64,000 nucleotides of DNA from Yersinia kristensenii (GTDB lineage: Bacteria > Pseudomonadota > Gammaproteobacteria > Enterobacterales > Enterobacteriaceae), in assembly GCF_900460525.1 (NCBI RefSeq), contig NZ_UHIY01000001.1, positions 1,240,001 to 1,304,000 of the forward strand, read 5' to 3'. The translations under genes were made by a program, and so were the position numbers. Under the pieces are notes generated by a model. That model saw only the letters and a program-made list of their open reading frames with translations, ran no database searches and was not told the origin of the DNA. Of the stretch, positions 31,722-41,914 are shown in pieces (position 1 is the first letter of the stretch; every line of letters begins with the position of its first letter).

Positions 31722-32001
31722 TATACTCTAAATAATTCAAGTTGCTGGAAGGCGGCAAGTGAGAGACAAATCGGTCGGGAACCGATTTGAACAGCATTTA
31801 TGCTAGCCCGCAGGGTGAGCCTCAAGGATGAGGCTCATTAATCCCAATGAGCTTACGGTGTTGTAAGTGATGCGGGTGACAAATCTGCTAAGGAGCAGAT
31901 TTGAACGCTACTTGCAGCGGCCTCACAGAAGCGAGGCCCATGGACGGGCCGAGTAACGAATGTAGCCAACGCACATGCAGCTTGAAGTATGACGAGCATA
32001 C
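31722..32001 (+). repeat. ERIC element enlarged by two hairpin inserts, upstream of gntT
   Basis: ERIC outer ends (TATACTCTAAATAATTCAAG ... CTTGAAGTATGACGAGCATA) and core (GAGCTTACGGTGTTGTAAGTG) are present, but each arm is interrupted: by about 75 bp at 31764-31838 and about 78 bp at 31880-31957. Both inserts begin with ACAAATC and a hairpin (CAAATCGGT/ACCGATTTG; CAAATCTGCT/AGCAGATTTG) followed by AAC, so they are related. The element ends 22 bp before the gntT start. Confidence 0.75.
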
Positions 32002-32023
32002 CCAAAGTAAGTGGAGAAATACT

Positions 32024-33340
32024 ATGCCATTAGTCATTGTCGCGGTTGGCGTTGCCATGCTGCTGTTACTAATGATCCGTTTCAAGCTCAACGGATTTAT
32101 CTCACTGATACTGGTCGCGCTAGCGGTGGGTGTCATGCAAGGGATGCCGGTCGACAAAGTTGTCGGCTCAATCAAAGCAGGGGTCGGCGGAACACTGGGT
32201 AGCCTGGCGCTCATTATGGGCTTCGGTGCTATGCTCGGTAAATTACTGGCGGACTGCGGTGGCGCTCAACGAATCGCTACAACCTTAATTGATAAATTTG
32301 GTAAAAAGCACATTCAATGGGCGGTAGTGCTGACCGGTTTCACCGTCGGTTTTGCTCTGTTCTATGAAGTCGGCTTCGTGCTGTTGTTACCGTTGGTATT
32401 CAGTATCGCGGCATCAGCTCGTATCCCCTTGTTATATGTGGGTGTCCCGATGGCCGCAGCGCTGTCAGTGACTCACGGCTTCTTGCCCCCGCACCCCGGC
32501 CCAACCGCCATTGCTACCATCTTCCATGCCGATATGGGTAAGACCCTGTTATATGGGACGTTACTGGCCATTCCAACAGTAATTTTGGCTGGCCCGGTAT
32601 TTGCGCGGTTCCTGAAAGGGATTGATAAACCGGTGCCAGAAGGGCTGTATAACCCGAAAACCTTTACTGACGAAGAGATGCCAAGTTTTGGTGTCAGTGT
32701 CAGCACAGCGTTGGTGCCGGTTATTTTGATGGCATTGCGGGCGGTGGCAGAGATGATTTTGCCCAAAGGCCACCCAGTGCTCTCTTATGCTGAGTTCTTG
32801 GGTGACCCGGTAATCGCCACACTGATCGCCGTGTTAATCGCGATTTTCACCTTTGGTTTAAACCGTGGCCGCTCAATGGAATCCGTGATGGACACCGTGA
32901 CCGATTCCATCAAAATCATTGCAATGATGCTGTTGGTTATTGGCGGTGGCGGCGCTTTCAAACAGGTTTTAGTCGACAGCGGCGTTGACCACTATATTGC
33001 CAGTATGATGAACAGCAGCGGGCTATCACCAATTCTAATGGCATGGTCAATTGCAGCCGTGCTGCGTATTGCACTGGGTTCGGCGACTGTGGCCGCCATC
33101 ACGGCTGGGGGGATTGTAGCGCCACTCATTGCCACCACTGGGGCCAGTCCTGAATTGATGGTGATTGCAGTGGGTTCGGGCAGTGTGATTTTCTCTCACG
33201 TCAACGACCCGGGCTTCTGGCTGTTTAAAGAATATTTCAACCTGACAATCGTCGAAACTTTCAAATCATGGTCAGTACTGGAAACCATTATATCGGTCTG
33301 CGGATTGGTTGGCTGCTTGTTATTGGCAATGGTGATATAA
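32024..33340 (+). CDS. gntT: High-affinity gluconate:H+ symporter GntT
   Basis: 438 residues, the E. coli GntT length, with 12 or so hydrophobic segments. The ATG at 32024 follows GTGGAGA and yields MPLVIVAVGV; a longer frame running back into the ERIC element is not believed. Motifs of the GntP family: GFALFYEVGFVLLLPL, THGFLPPHPGPTAIA, and GSGSVIFSHVNDPGFW near the C-terminus. It imports gluconate across the inner membrane. It runs convergently into gntR with only 24 bp between, whereas E. coli gntT is unlinked to gntRK; paralogue assignment (GntT versus GntU) is by length and sequence recall. Confidence 0.9.
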   Translation: MPLVIVAVGVAMLLLLMIRFKLNGFISLILVALAVGVMQGMPVDKVVGSIKAGVGGTLGSLALIMGFGAMLGKLLADCGGAQRIATTLIDKFGKKHIQWAVVLTGFTVGFALFYEVGFVLLLPLVFSIAASARIPLLYVGVPMAAALSVTHGFLPPHPGPTAIATIFHADMGKTLLYGTLLAIPTVILAGPVFARFLKGIDKPVPEGLYNPKTFTDEEMPSFGVSVSTALVPVILMALRAVAEMILPKGHPVLSYAEFLGDPVIATLIAVLIAIFTFGLNRGRSMESVMDTVTDSIKIIAMMLLVIGGGGAFKQVLVDSGVDHYIASMMNSSGLSPILMAWSIAAVLRIALGSATVAAITAGGIVAPLIATTGASPELMVIAVGSGSVIFSHVNDPGFWLFKEYFNLTIVETFKSWSVLETIISVCGLVGCLLLAMVI

Positions 33341-33364
33341 CAATTACACAGCAGTAACAATGAG

Positions 33365-34360
33365 TTAAATACTGCCGCCGGGGAGGATGGTGAAGCCCAC
33401 ATCAACCATTTTGGGTGTGACCGCCTCTCCGCGTAGCCGGGCCAGCAAGCGCTCGGCACCAATTTGCCCCATTCTTTCGCGTGGGGTCAGCACACTGGCC
33501 AGTTTCGGCACCATCGACTGGCCAATATCATGGCCGTGGAACCCGGCTATCGCCATATCATCTGGAATAACAAGACCTTGGCGCTGACACTCAAATACTG
33601 CGCCAATAGCCAAATCATCATTGGTACAGAAAATACTGTCGATCTGCGGATAATTCACCTGAGCTTCGCGTAATAGTTCCGCACCAGCAGAATATGATGA
33701 GGAACGGCTGGTCATCACACTCATCGGTTCCAAACCTGACTCACGCATCGCCTGCTCATAACCTTGCTGCTTAATCACCGTCCGCTCATCCTGACGCGCG
33801 CCAAAATACACCACGTAACGGTGACCTTTGGCGATAATCTGCTGGGTCATTTGTCTTGCCGCTTCAAAGTTATTAAAACCCACGGCCAAATCAATGCATG
33901 GCGATGAACAATCCATTAGCTCAATAACAGGAATGCCCGCGACCTCAATCATTTTCAGTGTCCGCGCCGTATGATGCCGCTCGGAGAGGATCAACCCATC
34001 AATATTGTAGGACAGCAGAGAGGTCAGCCGCTGCTCTTCACGTTCTTTCTGATAGCCATAATGTGCCAGCATGGTTTGATAGCCATGGGCATCCGTCACA
34101 CTTTCAATCCCCCGCAGCACTTCGGCAAAAACCTGATTGGTTAATGATGGCAGTAAGACACCAATAGCATGACTGGTGGAATTAGACAGGATATCGGGAG
34201 CACGATTAGGGATATAGCCAAGTTCGTCTAGCGCCAGTGCAATTTTTTCCTGCAACATCGCAGAAACTTGCTCCGGATTGCGCAAATAACGGCTGACAGT
34301 CATTTTAGTGACCCCAACCATATCGGCAACATCTTGTAGCACTGGCCTTTTTTTCTTCAT
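33365..34360 (-). CDS. gntR: LacI-family gluconate repressor GntR
   Basis: 331 residues, the E. coli length. N-terminal LacI helix-turn-helix VLQDVADMVGVTKMTVSRYLRNPEQVS, hinge helix near NRAPDILS, then the periplasmic-binding-protein-like sensor domain (GFHGHDIGQSM). ATG at 34360 chosen for the family N-terminus MKKKRPVLQ. Represses gntK and gntT until gluconate is bound. Transcribed leftward, convergent with gntT; gntK lies beyond gntT in the same orientation as gntR. Confidence 0.96.
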   Translation of the reverse strand: MKKKRPVLQDVADMVGVTKMTVSRYLRNPEQVSAMLQEKIALALDELGYIPNRAPDILSNSTSHAIGVLLPSLTNQVFAEVLRGIESVTDAHGYQTMLAHYGYQKEREEQRLTSLLSYNIDGLILSERHHTARTLKMIEVAGIPVIELMDCSSPCIDLAVGFNNFEAARQMTQQIIAKGHRYVVYFGARQDERTVIKQQGYEQAMRESGLEPMSVMTSRSSSYSAGAELLREAQVNYPQIDSIFCTNDDLAIGAVFECQRQGLVIPDDMAIAGFHGHDIGQSMVPKLASVLTPRERMGQIGAERLLARLRGEAVTPKMVDVGFTILPGGSI

Positions 34361-34406
34361 TATCAATGAACTGAGGCAGAGTAAACGGGGAGCTATTCTA
34401 GCAAAG

Positions 34407-34440
34407 AAAAGGGTATGACGCGATGCGCATACCCTTTTTT
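34407..34440. terminator. Terminator downstream of yhhW
   Basis: An 11-bp stem AAAAGGGTATG / CATACCCTTTT with a CGC-GAT-GCG inner cap. T-rich tracts exist on both strands; leftward transcription from yhhW is the most plausible user, as the hairpin lies between its stop and the gntR start. Confidence 0.7.
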
Positions 34441-34443
34441 ACA

Positions 34444-34511
34444 TATCCCCGTCAAACTTCAAGCTACATGTGCGTTGGCTGCTTTTACTCACTCGAATTA
34501 TTTAGGGTATA
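34444..34511 (-). repeat. Short ERIC derivative downstream of yhhW
   Basis: TATCCCCGTCAAACTTCAAG at one side and TCGAATTATTTAGGGTATA at the other are the two ERIC ends; only about 68 bp remain, the centre being absent, as in 19420-19482. Confidence 0.75.
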
Positions 34512-34523
34512 GAATCATCAAAC

Positions 34524-35219
34524 TTAAACTGGCGGTAAATCAAATAGCAAAATTTCACTGTCTTCGTCAGCATGAATAGAAAGTGCAGCTTCATCCCTGA
34601 TAGCAAATGCATCGCTGGTACCCGCACGGTGGCCGTTGATAGACACCTTACCGCGCACAACCTGTATCCAGATGCGCCGCTCTGCCTGGATTTGATAAAT
34701 TGACTGCTCTTCACGTTTCAATGCCCAGCGCCATAGCGTCATGTCTTGGAACACTTTCAGCGAACCATCACGAGCATCCGGTGATAAGACTAGTTGCCGC
34801 CCTTGTGGAATGTCGAACATTTGTTGTTCATAGCGTGGCTGCAAACCGGTCTTATTCGGGATAATCCAAATCTGATACAAATGTAGCGGCTGATCATCAC
34901 GACCATTATATTCTGAATGACGGATACCCGTACCAGCACTCATGATCTGAAACTCACCCGCATGAATTTGTTCTTTGTTACCCATACTGTCCTGGTGCTC
35001 GACAGTACCAGACAGTACATAAGTCAGGATTTCCATATCCTTATGTGGATGGGTGCCAAATCCCTGACCGGCGTCGATAACATCTTCGTTAATCACGCGT
35101 AGTGCTGAAAAACCCATAAATTCTGGATCATAATAATCGGCGAATGAGAAAGTATGCCAACTGTCCAGCCAACCGTGATTAGCATGGCCACGTTCTTCTG
35201 CTTTGCGTAAATAAATCAT
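34524..35219 (-). CDS. yhhW: Pirin-family protein YhhW (quercetin 2,3-dioxygenase-like)
   Basis: 231 residues, the E. coli YhhW length. Bicupin of the pirin family; metal ligands are visible as GTHPHKDMEI (two His) and the following GTVEHQDSMG and HAGEFQIMSAGTGIRHSE blocks. E. coli YhhW cleaves quercetin in vitro; the physiological substrate is unknown. It lies immediately next to ryhB, both leftward, followed by a terminator at 34407-34440. Confidence 0.94.
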   Translation of the reverse strand: MIYLRKAEERGHANHGWLDSWHTFSFADYYDPEFMGFSALRVINEDVIDAGQGFGTHPHKDMEILTYVLSGTVEHQDSMGNKEQIHAGEFQIMSAGTGIRHSEYNGRDDQPLHLYQIWIIPNKTGLQPRYEQQMFDIPQGRQLVLSPDARDGSLKVFQDMTLWRWALKREEQSIYQIQAERRIWIQVVRGKVSINGHRAGTSDAFAIRDEAALSIHADEDSEILLFDLPPV

Positions 35220-35432
35220 GTTCAGTTCTCCTCAACGTTTTCTTTAGTCTAGAGGTCACTGAAGAATATGAAAGCGCAAAAAACTCACTCCTCTGTTCAA
35301 AAAATTCGACTGATTAATATGTTAAAAGACAAATACTTTGAATTTGAAGCAATTAGAGAGCAAGCGCATAGCCATCTCTGAAATCTGGGCCTTTTAGCCA
35401 AGAATTAGCGAAGATCGATGAGGAAAAACAGG

Positions 35433-35540
35433 CAAAAAAAAGCCAGCACCCGGCTGGCTAAGTAAACACTGGAAGCAATGTGAGCAATGTCGTGCCTTCG
35501 TAATGTGAACACCTAAACTTTGGTGGTCTCACCTGAAAGC
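35433..35540 (-). ncRNA. ryhB: RyhB iron-responsive small RNA
   Basis: The reverse strand contains the RyhB core CACGACATTGCTCACATTGC followed by TTCCAGTGTTTACTTAGCC and the terminator stem AGCCAGC-CGGGT-GCTGGCT with eight U residues, essentially as in E. coli RyhB. The predicted start at about 35540 is 7 bases after a TATCAT -10 with a TTTACA -35, giving about 108 nt. A near-perfect Fur box overlaps the promoter. Synteny (beside yhhY) agrees with E. coli. With Hfq, RyhB represses mRNAs for iron-using proteins under iron starvation. The 5' part differs from E. coli and the exact 5' end is inferred. Confidence 0.92.
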
Positions 35541-35542
35541 AC

Positions 35543-35561
35543 GACAATGATAATCATTATC
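35543..35561. promoter_or_regulatory. Fur box in the ryhB promoter
   Basis: GACAATGATAATCATTATC matches the 19-bp Fur consensus GATAATGATAATCATTATC at 18 of 19 positions. It covers the ryhB -10 (TATCAT on the minus strand), which explains iron-dependent repression. Confidence 0.9.
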
Positions 35562-35669
35562 ACTCTCACTTGTAAAGTGTTTTTTTTAGCCGCTGCTAAT
35601 ATTATTGACTCAATTAAAGAAATAGTTATTTTATTAGGTAATTCAAACAGTAAGAGTAGGGATATGTTT

Positions 35670-36170
35670 ATGAAAAATGTGCTGATACGCCATGTGGAAT
35701 CTACTGATTATCCGGCCTTACATCAGCTATTTTCTCATCCACAGGTTTATCGTGACACATTACAGCTTCCCCTACCGTCTCAAGATATGTGGGCGAAAAA
35801 AATCAGAGAGACACCCGCTGGGATGCATAATCTGGTGGCATGCATTGATGACAAAATTGTTGGTCAGCTGACTGTTGAAGCAAATCAACGAGCGCGCCGC
35901 CGTCATGTAGCTACTTTCGGTATTGCTATTGATGCTGCCTTTTGCAGGCAAGGTGTGGGTAGCATGCTAATGGCGGCCATGATCGACCTATGTGATAACT
36001 GGCTGAATATAAAAAGAATTGAATTAACTGTGTTTGTCGATAACTTGGCAGCCATTGCTCTTTACCAGAAATTTGGTTTTGAAATTGAAGGCACCAGCCC
36101 CTGTTTTGCTTTCCGCGATGGGCAGTTTGTTGATGTACATCATATGGGACGAATCAAGCAGTCAAACTAA
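35670..36170 (+). CDS. yhhY: GNAT-family N-acetyltransferase YhhY
   Basis: 166 residues (E. coli 162). GNAT fold with the acetyl-CoA loop region CRQGVGSMLM and the strand/helix RIELTVFVDNLAAIALYQKFGFEIEG. ATG at 35670 is eight bases after AGGG; an ATG six bases earlier is too close to it, and the longer open frame runs across ryhB. E. coli YhhY (AaaT) acetylates some aromatic amino acids and derivatives. Divergent from ryhB. Confidence 0.93.
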   Translation: MKNVLIRHVESTDYPALHQLFSHPQVYRDTLQLPLPSQDMWAKKIRETPAGMHNLVACIDDKIVGQLTVEANQRARRRHVATFGIAIDAAFCRQGVGSMLMAAMIDLCDNWLNIKRIELTVFVDNLAAIALYQKFGFEIEGTSPCFAFRDGQFVDVHHMGRIKQSN

Positions 36171-36174
36171 CCTT

Positions 36175-36204
36175 CAGGGGATAAGATATATGCCCTATCC
36201 CCTG
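36175..36204. terminator. Stem-loop after yhhY
   Basis: CAGGGGATA / TATCCCCTG, 9-bp perfect arms with a 12-base loop, four bases after the yhhY stop. No T-run follows, so termination is only plausible. Confidence 0.4.
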
Positions 36205-36277
36205 CGGTGACTGTTTGTCAGTGGACAACATGCAAGAGCAATAAATACGCCTGCAATTTAAAAGATGATAAATATTA

Positions 36278-37174
36278 CTAAATACCCGCAGTTTCTTGGA
36301 TATAACGGCGGGCTTTCACCGCATATTCAAATGGATTAGCAATCGCCGGATCTTGCTCTGCCTCCACCACCATCCACCCTCGATAGCCTTTTTCATCCAG
36401 TAATTTAAACACCGGTCGGAAATCGATGACACCATCACCGGGTACTGTAAAAGTACCTTTTTTCACACCATCAAGGAAACTGAGTTTTTTCGCTTTAACT
36501 TCTGCAACCACCTCGTCACGAACATCTTTCAAATGAACATGATTAATACGCGGTAAGTATTTTTCTAAAATAGCTAACATCGCTGCCTGGTTACCTTCGG
36601 AATAATAGGCATGACCAGTATCAAATAGCAGATAAACATCGTCGTTAACCATACTCATATAACGATCAATTTCTTCACTAGTTTGAATACCGGTTCCCAT
36701 ATGATGATGTAAGCATACTTGCATCCCTTTCGTTGCAGCAATTTTAGCTAACTCGTTATAACCATCCGCAACACGTTGCCACTCAATATCAGTAAAATAA
36801 GGTTTTTCTTCGAAGACAGCTTTTGTCGTCCCTTGAATACTTTTGCTTTGTTCTGAACAACCAATGACTTTTGCTCCCATTGCATGGAGAAAATTCATAT
36901 GATTAGTGAATTCATCAATGGTTTTGGCGTGTTGATCATCGGCAAAGAAAGTACTGAACCAAGCATTACAAATCTGTATGCCACGTATTTCAAGCATAGG
37001 TTTCAATACGTTAGGATCTCGTGGATATTTACTACCAACTTCACTACCGGTAAATCCAGCCAGCGCCATTTCACTGATACATTGTTGGAAAGTATTTTCT
37101 TTGCCTAAATCTGGCATATCGTCATTCGTCCAGCCAATAGGAGCGATTGCCAACTTCACACGATCTTTATTCAT
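36278..37174 (-). CDS. iolE: Inosose dehydratase IolE
   Basis: 298-residue xylose-isomerase-like TIM barrel, B. subtilis IolE 297. Converts 2-keto-myo-inositol to 3D-(3,5/4)-trihydroxycyclohexane-1,2-dione. Diagnostic blocks shared with IolE are [49 protein letters not shown] and [13 protein letters not shown] with the final [13 protein letters not shown]. The ATG at 37174 is preceded by GAGG; an upstream in-frame start is poorer. Last gene of the leftward run iolD-iolG-iolH-iolE. Confidence 0.96.
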   Translation of the reverse strand: MNKDRVKLAIAPIGWTNDDMPDLGKENTFQQCISEMALAGFTGSEVGSKYPRDPNVLKPMLEIRGIQICNAWFSTFFADDQHAKTIDEFTNHMNFLHAMGAKVIGCSEQSKSIQGTTKAVFEEKPYFTDIEWQRVADGYNELAKIAATKGMQVCLHHHMGTGIQTSEEIDRYMSMVNDDVYLLFDTGHAYYSEGNQAAMLAILEKYLPRINHVHLKDVRDEVVAEVKAKKLSFLDGVKKGTFTVPGDGVIDFRPVFKLLDEKGYRGWMVVEAEQDPAIANPFEYAVKARRYIQETAGI

Positions 37175-37309
37175 AATAAACCTCGGTGACATATCTCACT
37201 TATTCAGATGAATGCAATTAAAAGGTGATTAATTACCCATCCTGCAAAGCCAAAAATAGTCTTTATTTATGTTTTAAATGGTACTTAATACCCAGATGGC
37301 TATAGGGTT

Positions 37310-38194
37310 TTATTTACCTAACAATTCGCGCTCAATACGTTCGCGAGTAGCAACAGCCTGATGCACTATTTTTTCCGGGTAACCAAAAAGAGAAGTCGCA
37401 ATAATTGATTCACCACCAACTTTAAAAGTGCGGTTGGCGAAATCCATATCACGTAATGTCTGGAACAATGCGGAGAAATCAACTTCGCCTTCACCAATAC
37501 CTACATGTTGATGAATAACAGCATCAACCCCTGGCGGATTCACAATATAACGGCAGTGTTTGGTGTGATTCATGGTATCGGCAATTAATACATGAGAAAG
37601 ATCATCACCGGCATATTTAAGCATACTGGTGACATCCCCTTTGCCTTTATCATAGAAAAAGGTGTGGGGGACGCTATAAAGGTATTTCACGTTATCGCTG
37701 CGTAGTGATTTCACTAAATCTGCGGTTTCATTGTTTTCTTCGCAGAAATCCCATGGATGAGATTGGATCTCTACTCGAATACCCTCGCGCTCAATAATTG
37801 GTAATAGATCTTCCATTGAGCGATACCACATCTCTTCACAAATTTCGGGCTCATTTGGGTCGCCAGAAAGTTCAGTGTTAATGATGGAAACCCCCATTTC
37901 GACGGCAATTTCAATCATTCTCTTCCAGTTGGTCACTGCTGCTTGTCGCCGTGCTTCAAGTGGCCCGGCCCAGCGATATACCACGATGAAAGATGATATT
38001 TCGACCCCGGTTTCTTTTAGCGCTCTTTTATATTCAGCAACAACTTCACGACCCGCTTTGGGGTGCTTATAAAACGGGTTCAGCTGTGGATGTGGTGACT
38101 GCTCAATATAGTTATATCCCCACTCCGCCACTTGGCGAACCATATTCGTGATACCCAGGTCTTTAATGACATCAACATCAAATGCAATCTTCAT
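37310..38194 (-). CDS. iolH: IolH-like sugar-phosphate isomerase/epimerase TIM-barrel protein
   Basis: 294 residues, resembling B. subtilis IolH (289) over its length: EYKRALKETGVEISSFIVVYRW, MEDLLPIIEREGIRVEIQSHPWDF, YSVPHTFFY, RYIVNPPGVDAVIHQHVGIGEGEVDF. AP-endonuclease-2/xylose-isomerase fold with probable divalent-metal residues (Glu in VEIQSH, His in LIADTMNH, His in HQHVGIGEGE). The exact reaction of IolH has not been settled; its place between iolG and iolE ties it to inositol degradation. Confidence 0.88.
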   Translation of the reverse strand: MKIAFDVDVIKDLGITNMVRQVAEWGYNYIEQSPHPQLNPFYKHPKAGREVVAEYKRALKETGVEISSFIVVYRWAGPLEARRQAAVTNWKRMIEIAVEMGVSIINTELSGDPNEPEICEEMWYRSMEDLLPIIEREGIRVEIQSHPWDFCEENNETADLVKSLRSDNVKYLYSVPHTFFYDKGKGDVTSMLKYAGDDLSHVLIADTMNHTKHCRYIVNPPGVDAVIHQHVGIGEGEVDFSALFQTLRDMDFANRTFKVGGESIIATSLFGYPEKIVHQAVATRERIERELLGK

Positions 38195-38308
38195 AGCACT
38201 CCCGGTTTCACGTGAGATATATACAAGTTTGAGATAGGCTGGCTCTGTAACAAAAAATATAGCTACGCAGCAGCTTGTCGACTAATACACAGACAGCAGA
38301 TATTGATA

Positions 38309-39388
<1,080 letters not shown>

Positions 39389-39395
39389 TCAAATG

Positions 39396-39424
39396 TACCC
39401 GTCATCTTCCAAGTTACAGGTGCG
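39396..39424 (-). repeat. ERIC end fragment directly after iolD
   Basis: TACCCGTCATCTTCCAAGTT..GGTGCG resembles the outer ERIC end seen at 19420 and 34444 and abuts the iolD stop codon. Only one end is present. Confidence 0.5.
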
Positions 39425-41365
39425 TTAATAATCACGGGCTTTGGCAATATTTTGTTCCAACACTCGAACCACGGCATCCGTCCTTTCACTATCAGAAACT
39501 TGAGCAACACCTACTCGCCACCAGCTCAGGTACTTATGCACCATGGTCTTTGGTAGAACTTTTATATCGATCAGGGTTGAAATCTTCTGTATACGGGTAT
39601 CTGCCAATGCGTCGACCAGTTGCTGCTCAGTAGAAACACGGTATGTCTTACAGCCATAAGCAGCGGCCAACATGGCAAAATCTACTGGAACAAAATCACC
39701 ATCTAATTGGCCAGTATCTTGATTACGGAAACGGAATTCAGTGGCATAACTGTCCATTCCATGTTCCATCTGGAGGTTATTAATGCAGCCATTGGTCATA
39801 TTATCGAACAACACGACGTTAATTTTGCAACGCTCTTGAATGGATGTGACCAACTCAGAATGCAGCATCATGAAAGCGCCATCACCCACCAACGAATAAA
39901 CTTCACGATCAGGTTCAGCCAGCTTCACACCCAATGCAGCACTGACTTCGTAACCCATACACGAATAACCATATTCGACGTGATAACCATTACTGCCTTT
40001 TGTGCGCCACACCCGCTGCAAATCACCGGGTAAACTCCCTGCAGCAGCAACAATGACTGCATCTTCAGGTAGTTGATTATTCAGAACCCCCAGCACTTGG
40101 CTTTGTGTCAGGAAAGAACCGGTTTGATTAATAAACTCAGCAAAAACCTGCTCACGATCCAAATGGTCATTAATCTCAGGGATAAAGTCATCAGCATTGT
40201 ATTCCACCTGATAGACCCGCTCCGTCTCCGCTAATTGTTCAGCGCGCACCCGAGCAATTTCGCCCTCCCAACCGGCCTGATAGCCAGAACTATCGAGCTG
40301 TTGATGCAATGCTGACAATGCTTCACGCGCATCAGCCAGCAATTGCAAACCATCGAGTTTGCCGGCATCAAAAGCACTCACATTGATATTGAGAAATGAA
40401 ACATCAGGATTCTGAAACAACCATTTAGATGATGTAGTAAAGTCGGAATAACGAGTACCAATGCCAATAACAAGATCAGCCTGTTTCGCCAATGTGTTAG
40501 CCGCCAGACAGCCCGTTTCACCAATACCACCGAGATTCAATTCATGTTCGGAGCTGATTGTGCCCTTACCGGCTTGTGTTTCTACCCATGGCACACCGAA
40601 GCATTCGGCAAATCGTTGTAATGCTTGACCGGCTTGCGAGTATTTCACCCCACCACCACAGACCAAAATCGGTTTACGTTTGGTGGTCAATAAAGCAATC
40701 GCATCAGCCAGCATTCCGCCGCTGGCTGGCCTTCGCTCAAGGCGATGAATGCGTTTCTGGAAGAAATAATCAGGATAGTCATAGGCTTCAGCCTGAACAT
40801 CTTGCGGCAAACAAAGTGTCACTGCTCCTGTTTCTGCTGGGTCAGTGAGTACCCGCATTGCATTAATACACGCGCTCATCAGTTGCTCTGGCCGCGTAAT
40901 GCGATCCCAATATTTACTGACGGGTTTGAATGCATCATTGGTACTGATACTCAGGTCATGAGATTGCTCAATCTGTTGTAGTACGGGGTCTGGCTGACGC
41001 GATGCAAATACATCACCAGGAAGCAATAGTAGTGGGATACGATTAGCCGTTGCAGTCGCTGCTGCAGTAACCATATTGGCACTTCCTGGCCCAACAGATG
41101 AGGTACAAGCATAAATTTGCTGACGCAGTTTCTGTTTTGCAAAGCCCGTCGCAGCATGGGCCATTCCTTGTTCATTACGCCCTTGATGGACGACTAGTTG
41201 GCCACAATCCTGTTCCAGTGCCTGCCCAATCCCCAGTACATTACCATGGCCAAAAATAGCAAATATCCCTTTGATAAATTTGATTTCCTGACCATCAACT
41301 TGCAGGTATTGGTTGTCCAAAAAACGGACTAATGCCTGTGCCGTGGTTAGCCGAATCTTATTCAT
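39425..41365 (-). CDS. iolD: 3D-(3,5/4)-trihydroxycyclohexane-1,2-dione hydrolase IolD
   Basis: 646-residue ThDP-dependent enzyme of the acetolactate-synthase fold. Opens the ring of the dione to 5-deoxy-D-glucuronate. N-terminal Pyr domain with [13 protein letters not shown] and the conserved Glu-containing [19 protein letters not shown]; central domain [16 protein letters not shown]-terminal PP domain with the ThDP motif [18 protein letters not shown] ending NGCINN. First gene of its leftward run; its divergent partner is iolC with a 549-bp region between them. Confidence 0.96.
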   Translation of the reverse strand: MNKIRLTTAQALVRFLDNQYLQVDGQEIKFIKGIFAIFGHGNVLGIGQALEQDCGQLVVHQGRNEQGMAHAATGFAKQKLRQQIYACTSSVGPGSANMVTAAATATANRIPLLLLPGDVFASRQPDPVLQQIEQSHDLSISTNDAFKPVSKYWDRITRPEQLMSACINAMRVLTDPAETGAVTLCLPQDVQAEAYDYPDYFFQKRIHRLERRPASGGMLADAIALLTTKRKPILVCGGGVKYSQAGQALQRFAECFGVPWVETQAGKGTISSEHELNLGGIGETGCLAANTLAKQADLVIGIGTRYSDFTTSSKWLFQNPDVSFLNINVSAFDAGKLDGLQLLADAREALSALHQQLDSSGYQAGWEGEIARVRAEQLAETERVYQVEYNADDFIPEINDHLDREQVFAEFINQTGSFLTQSQVLGVLNNQLPEDAVIVAAAGSLPGDLQRVWRTKGSNGYHVEYGYSCMGYEVSAALGVKLAEPDREVYSLVGDGAFMMLHSELVTSIQERCKINVVLFDNMTNGCINNLQMEHGMDSYATEFRFRNQDTGQLDGDFVPVDFAMLAAAYGCKTYRVSTEQQLVDALADTRIQKISTLIDIKVLPKTMVHKYLSWWRVGVAQVSDSERTDAVVRVLEQNIAKARDY

Positions 41366-41443
41366 TTACCCATCCTTTGCTATGTTTGCGCGATACCATG
41401 GAACTGAGATATTTTCAGCCCCGAAGATACGTTTGCACAGAGA

Positions 41444-41465
41444 AGAAACCGATTGGGTGGTTTCT
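41444..41465. promoter_or_regulatory. Inverted repeat upstream of iolD (candidate IolR site)
   Basis: AGAAACC-N8-GGTTTCT, about 80 bp before the iolD start. It shares the GAAA...TTTC theme with 41538-41558 and 47628-47645, all in iol promoter regions. Confidence 0.4.
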
Positions 41466-41537
41466 GCTATGCTGACAACAGAGAGGTGAAACATAGTAAG
41501 GATTATAAACAAATATTTTTTTCATAAAATCACATTA

Positions 41538-41558
41538 CAGAAGAAACATTTCATTCTG
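41538..41558. promoter_or_regulatory. Inverted repeat in the iolD-iolC region (candidate IolR site)
   Basis: Arms CAGAA / TTCTG enclose GAAACATTTC-type inner symmetry over 21 bp. The 41366-41914 region otherwise shows only AT-rich DNA without a gene. Confidence 0.4.
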
Positions 41559-41914
41559 CGATGAGGATCAAATAATCAGGTAAACACTGAAACTGTAATA
41601 CCCGCATTGATTCATCTAAAAGATGATCATTTTAAAACTTCAAAATAAGCATATAATGAATTGATATTATTAATATATATTGATTTCCAGTACCGACCAA
41701 CTTCCCCTAAGAAAACCATTAATAACTTGTATTATCTTTTGGCCTAGACTCTATTCTCAAGCGTTATACAAGGCTTTTAGCCCGGTCACACAATCGGGGT
41801 GTAAATTTCATTTAACCTTGAACTTGAAATATTTATTCCTCATACTGATTTCAGAAATGTCATTACAGTTCATTTCATTGGACATTGTCGGGGCTTTAAA
41901 AGAAGGAAATGGGG

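Noticed and set aside
31901..32023. 41-codon N-terminal extension of gntT
   Set aside because: It would be encoded by the ERIC end and is absent in GntT relatives; the ATG at 32024 has a ribosome site and gives the exact family length.
35520..35669. 50-codon N-terminal extension of yhhY
   Set aside because: It reads through the ryhB gene and Fur box on the opposite strand; the start at 35670 matches the family.
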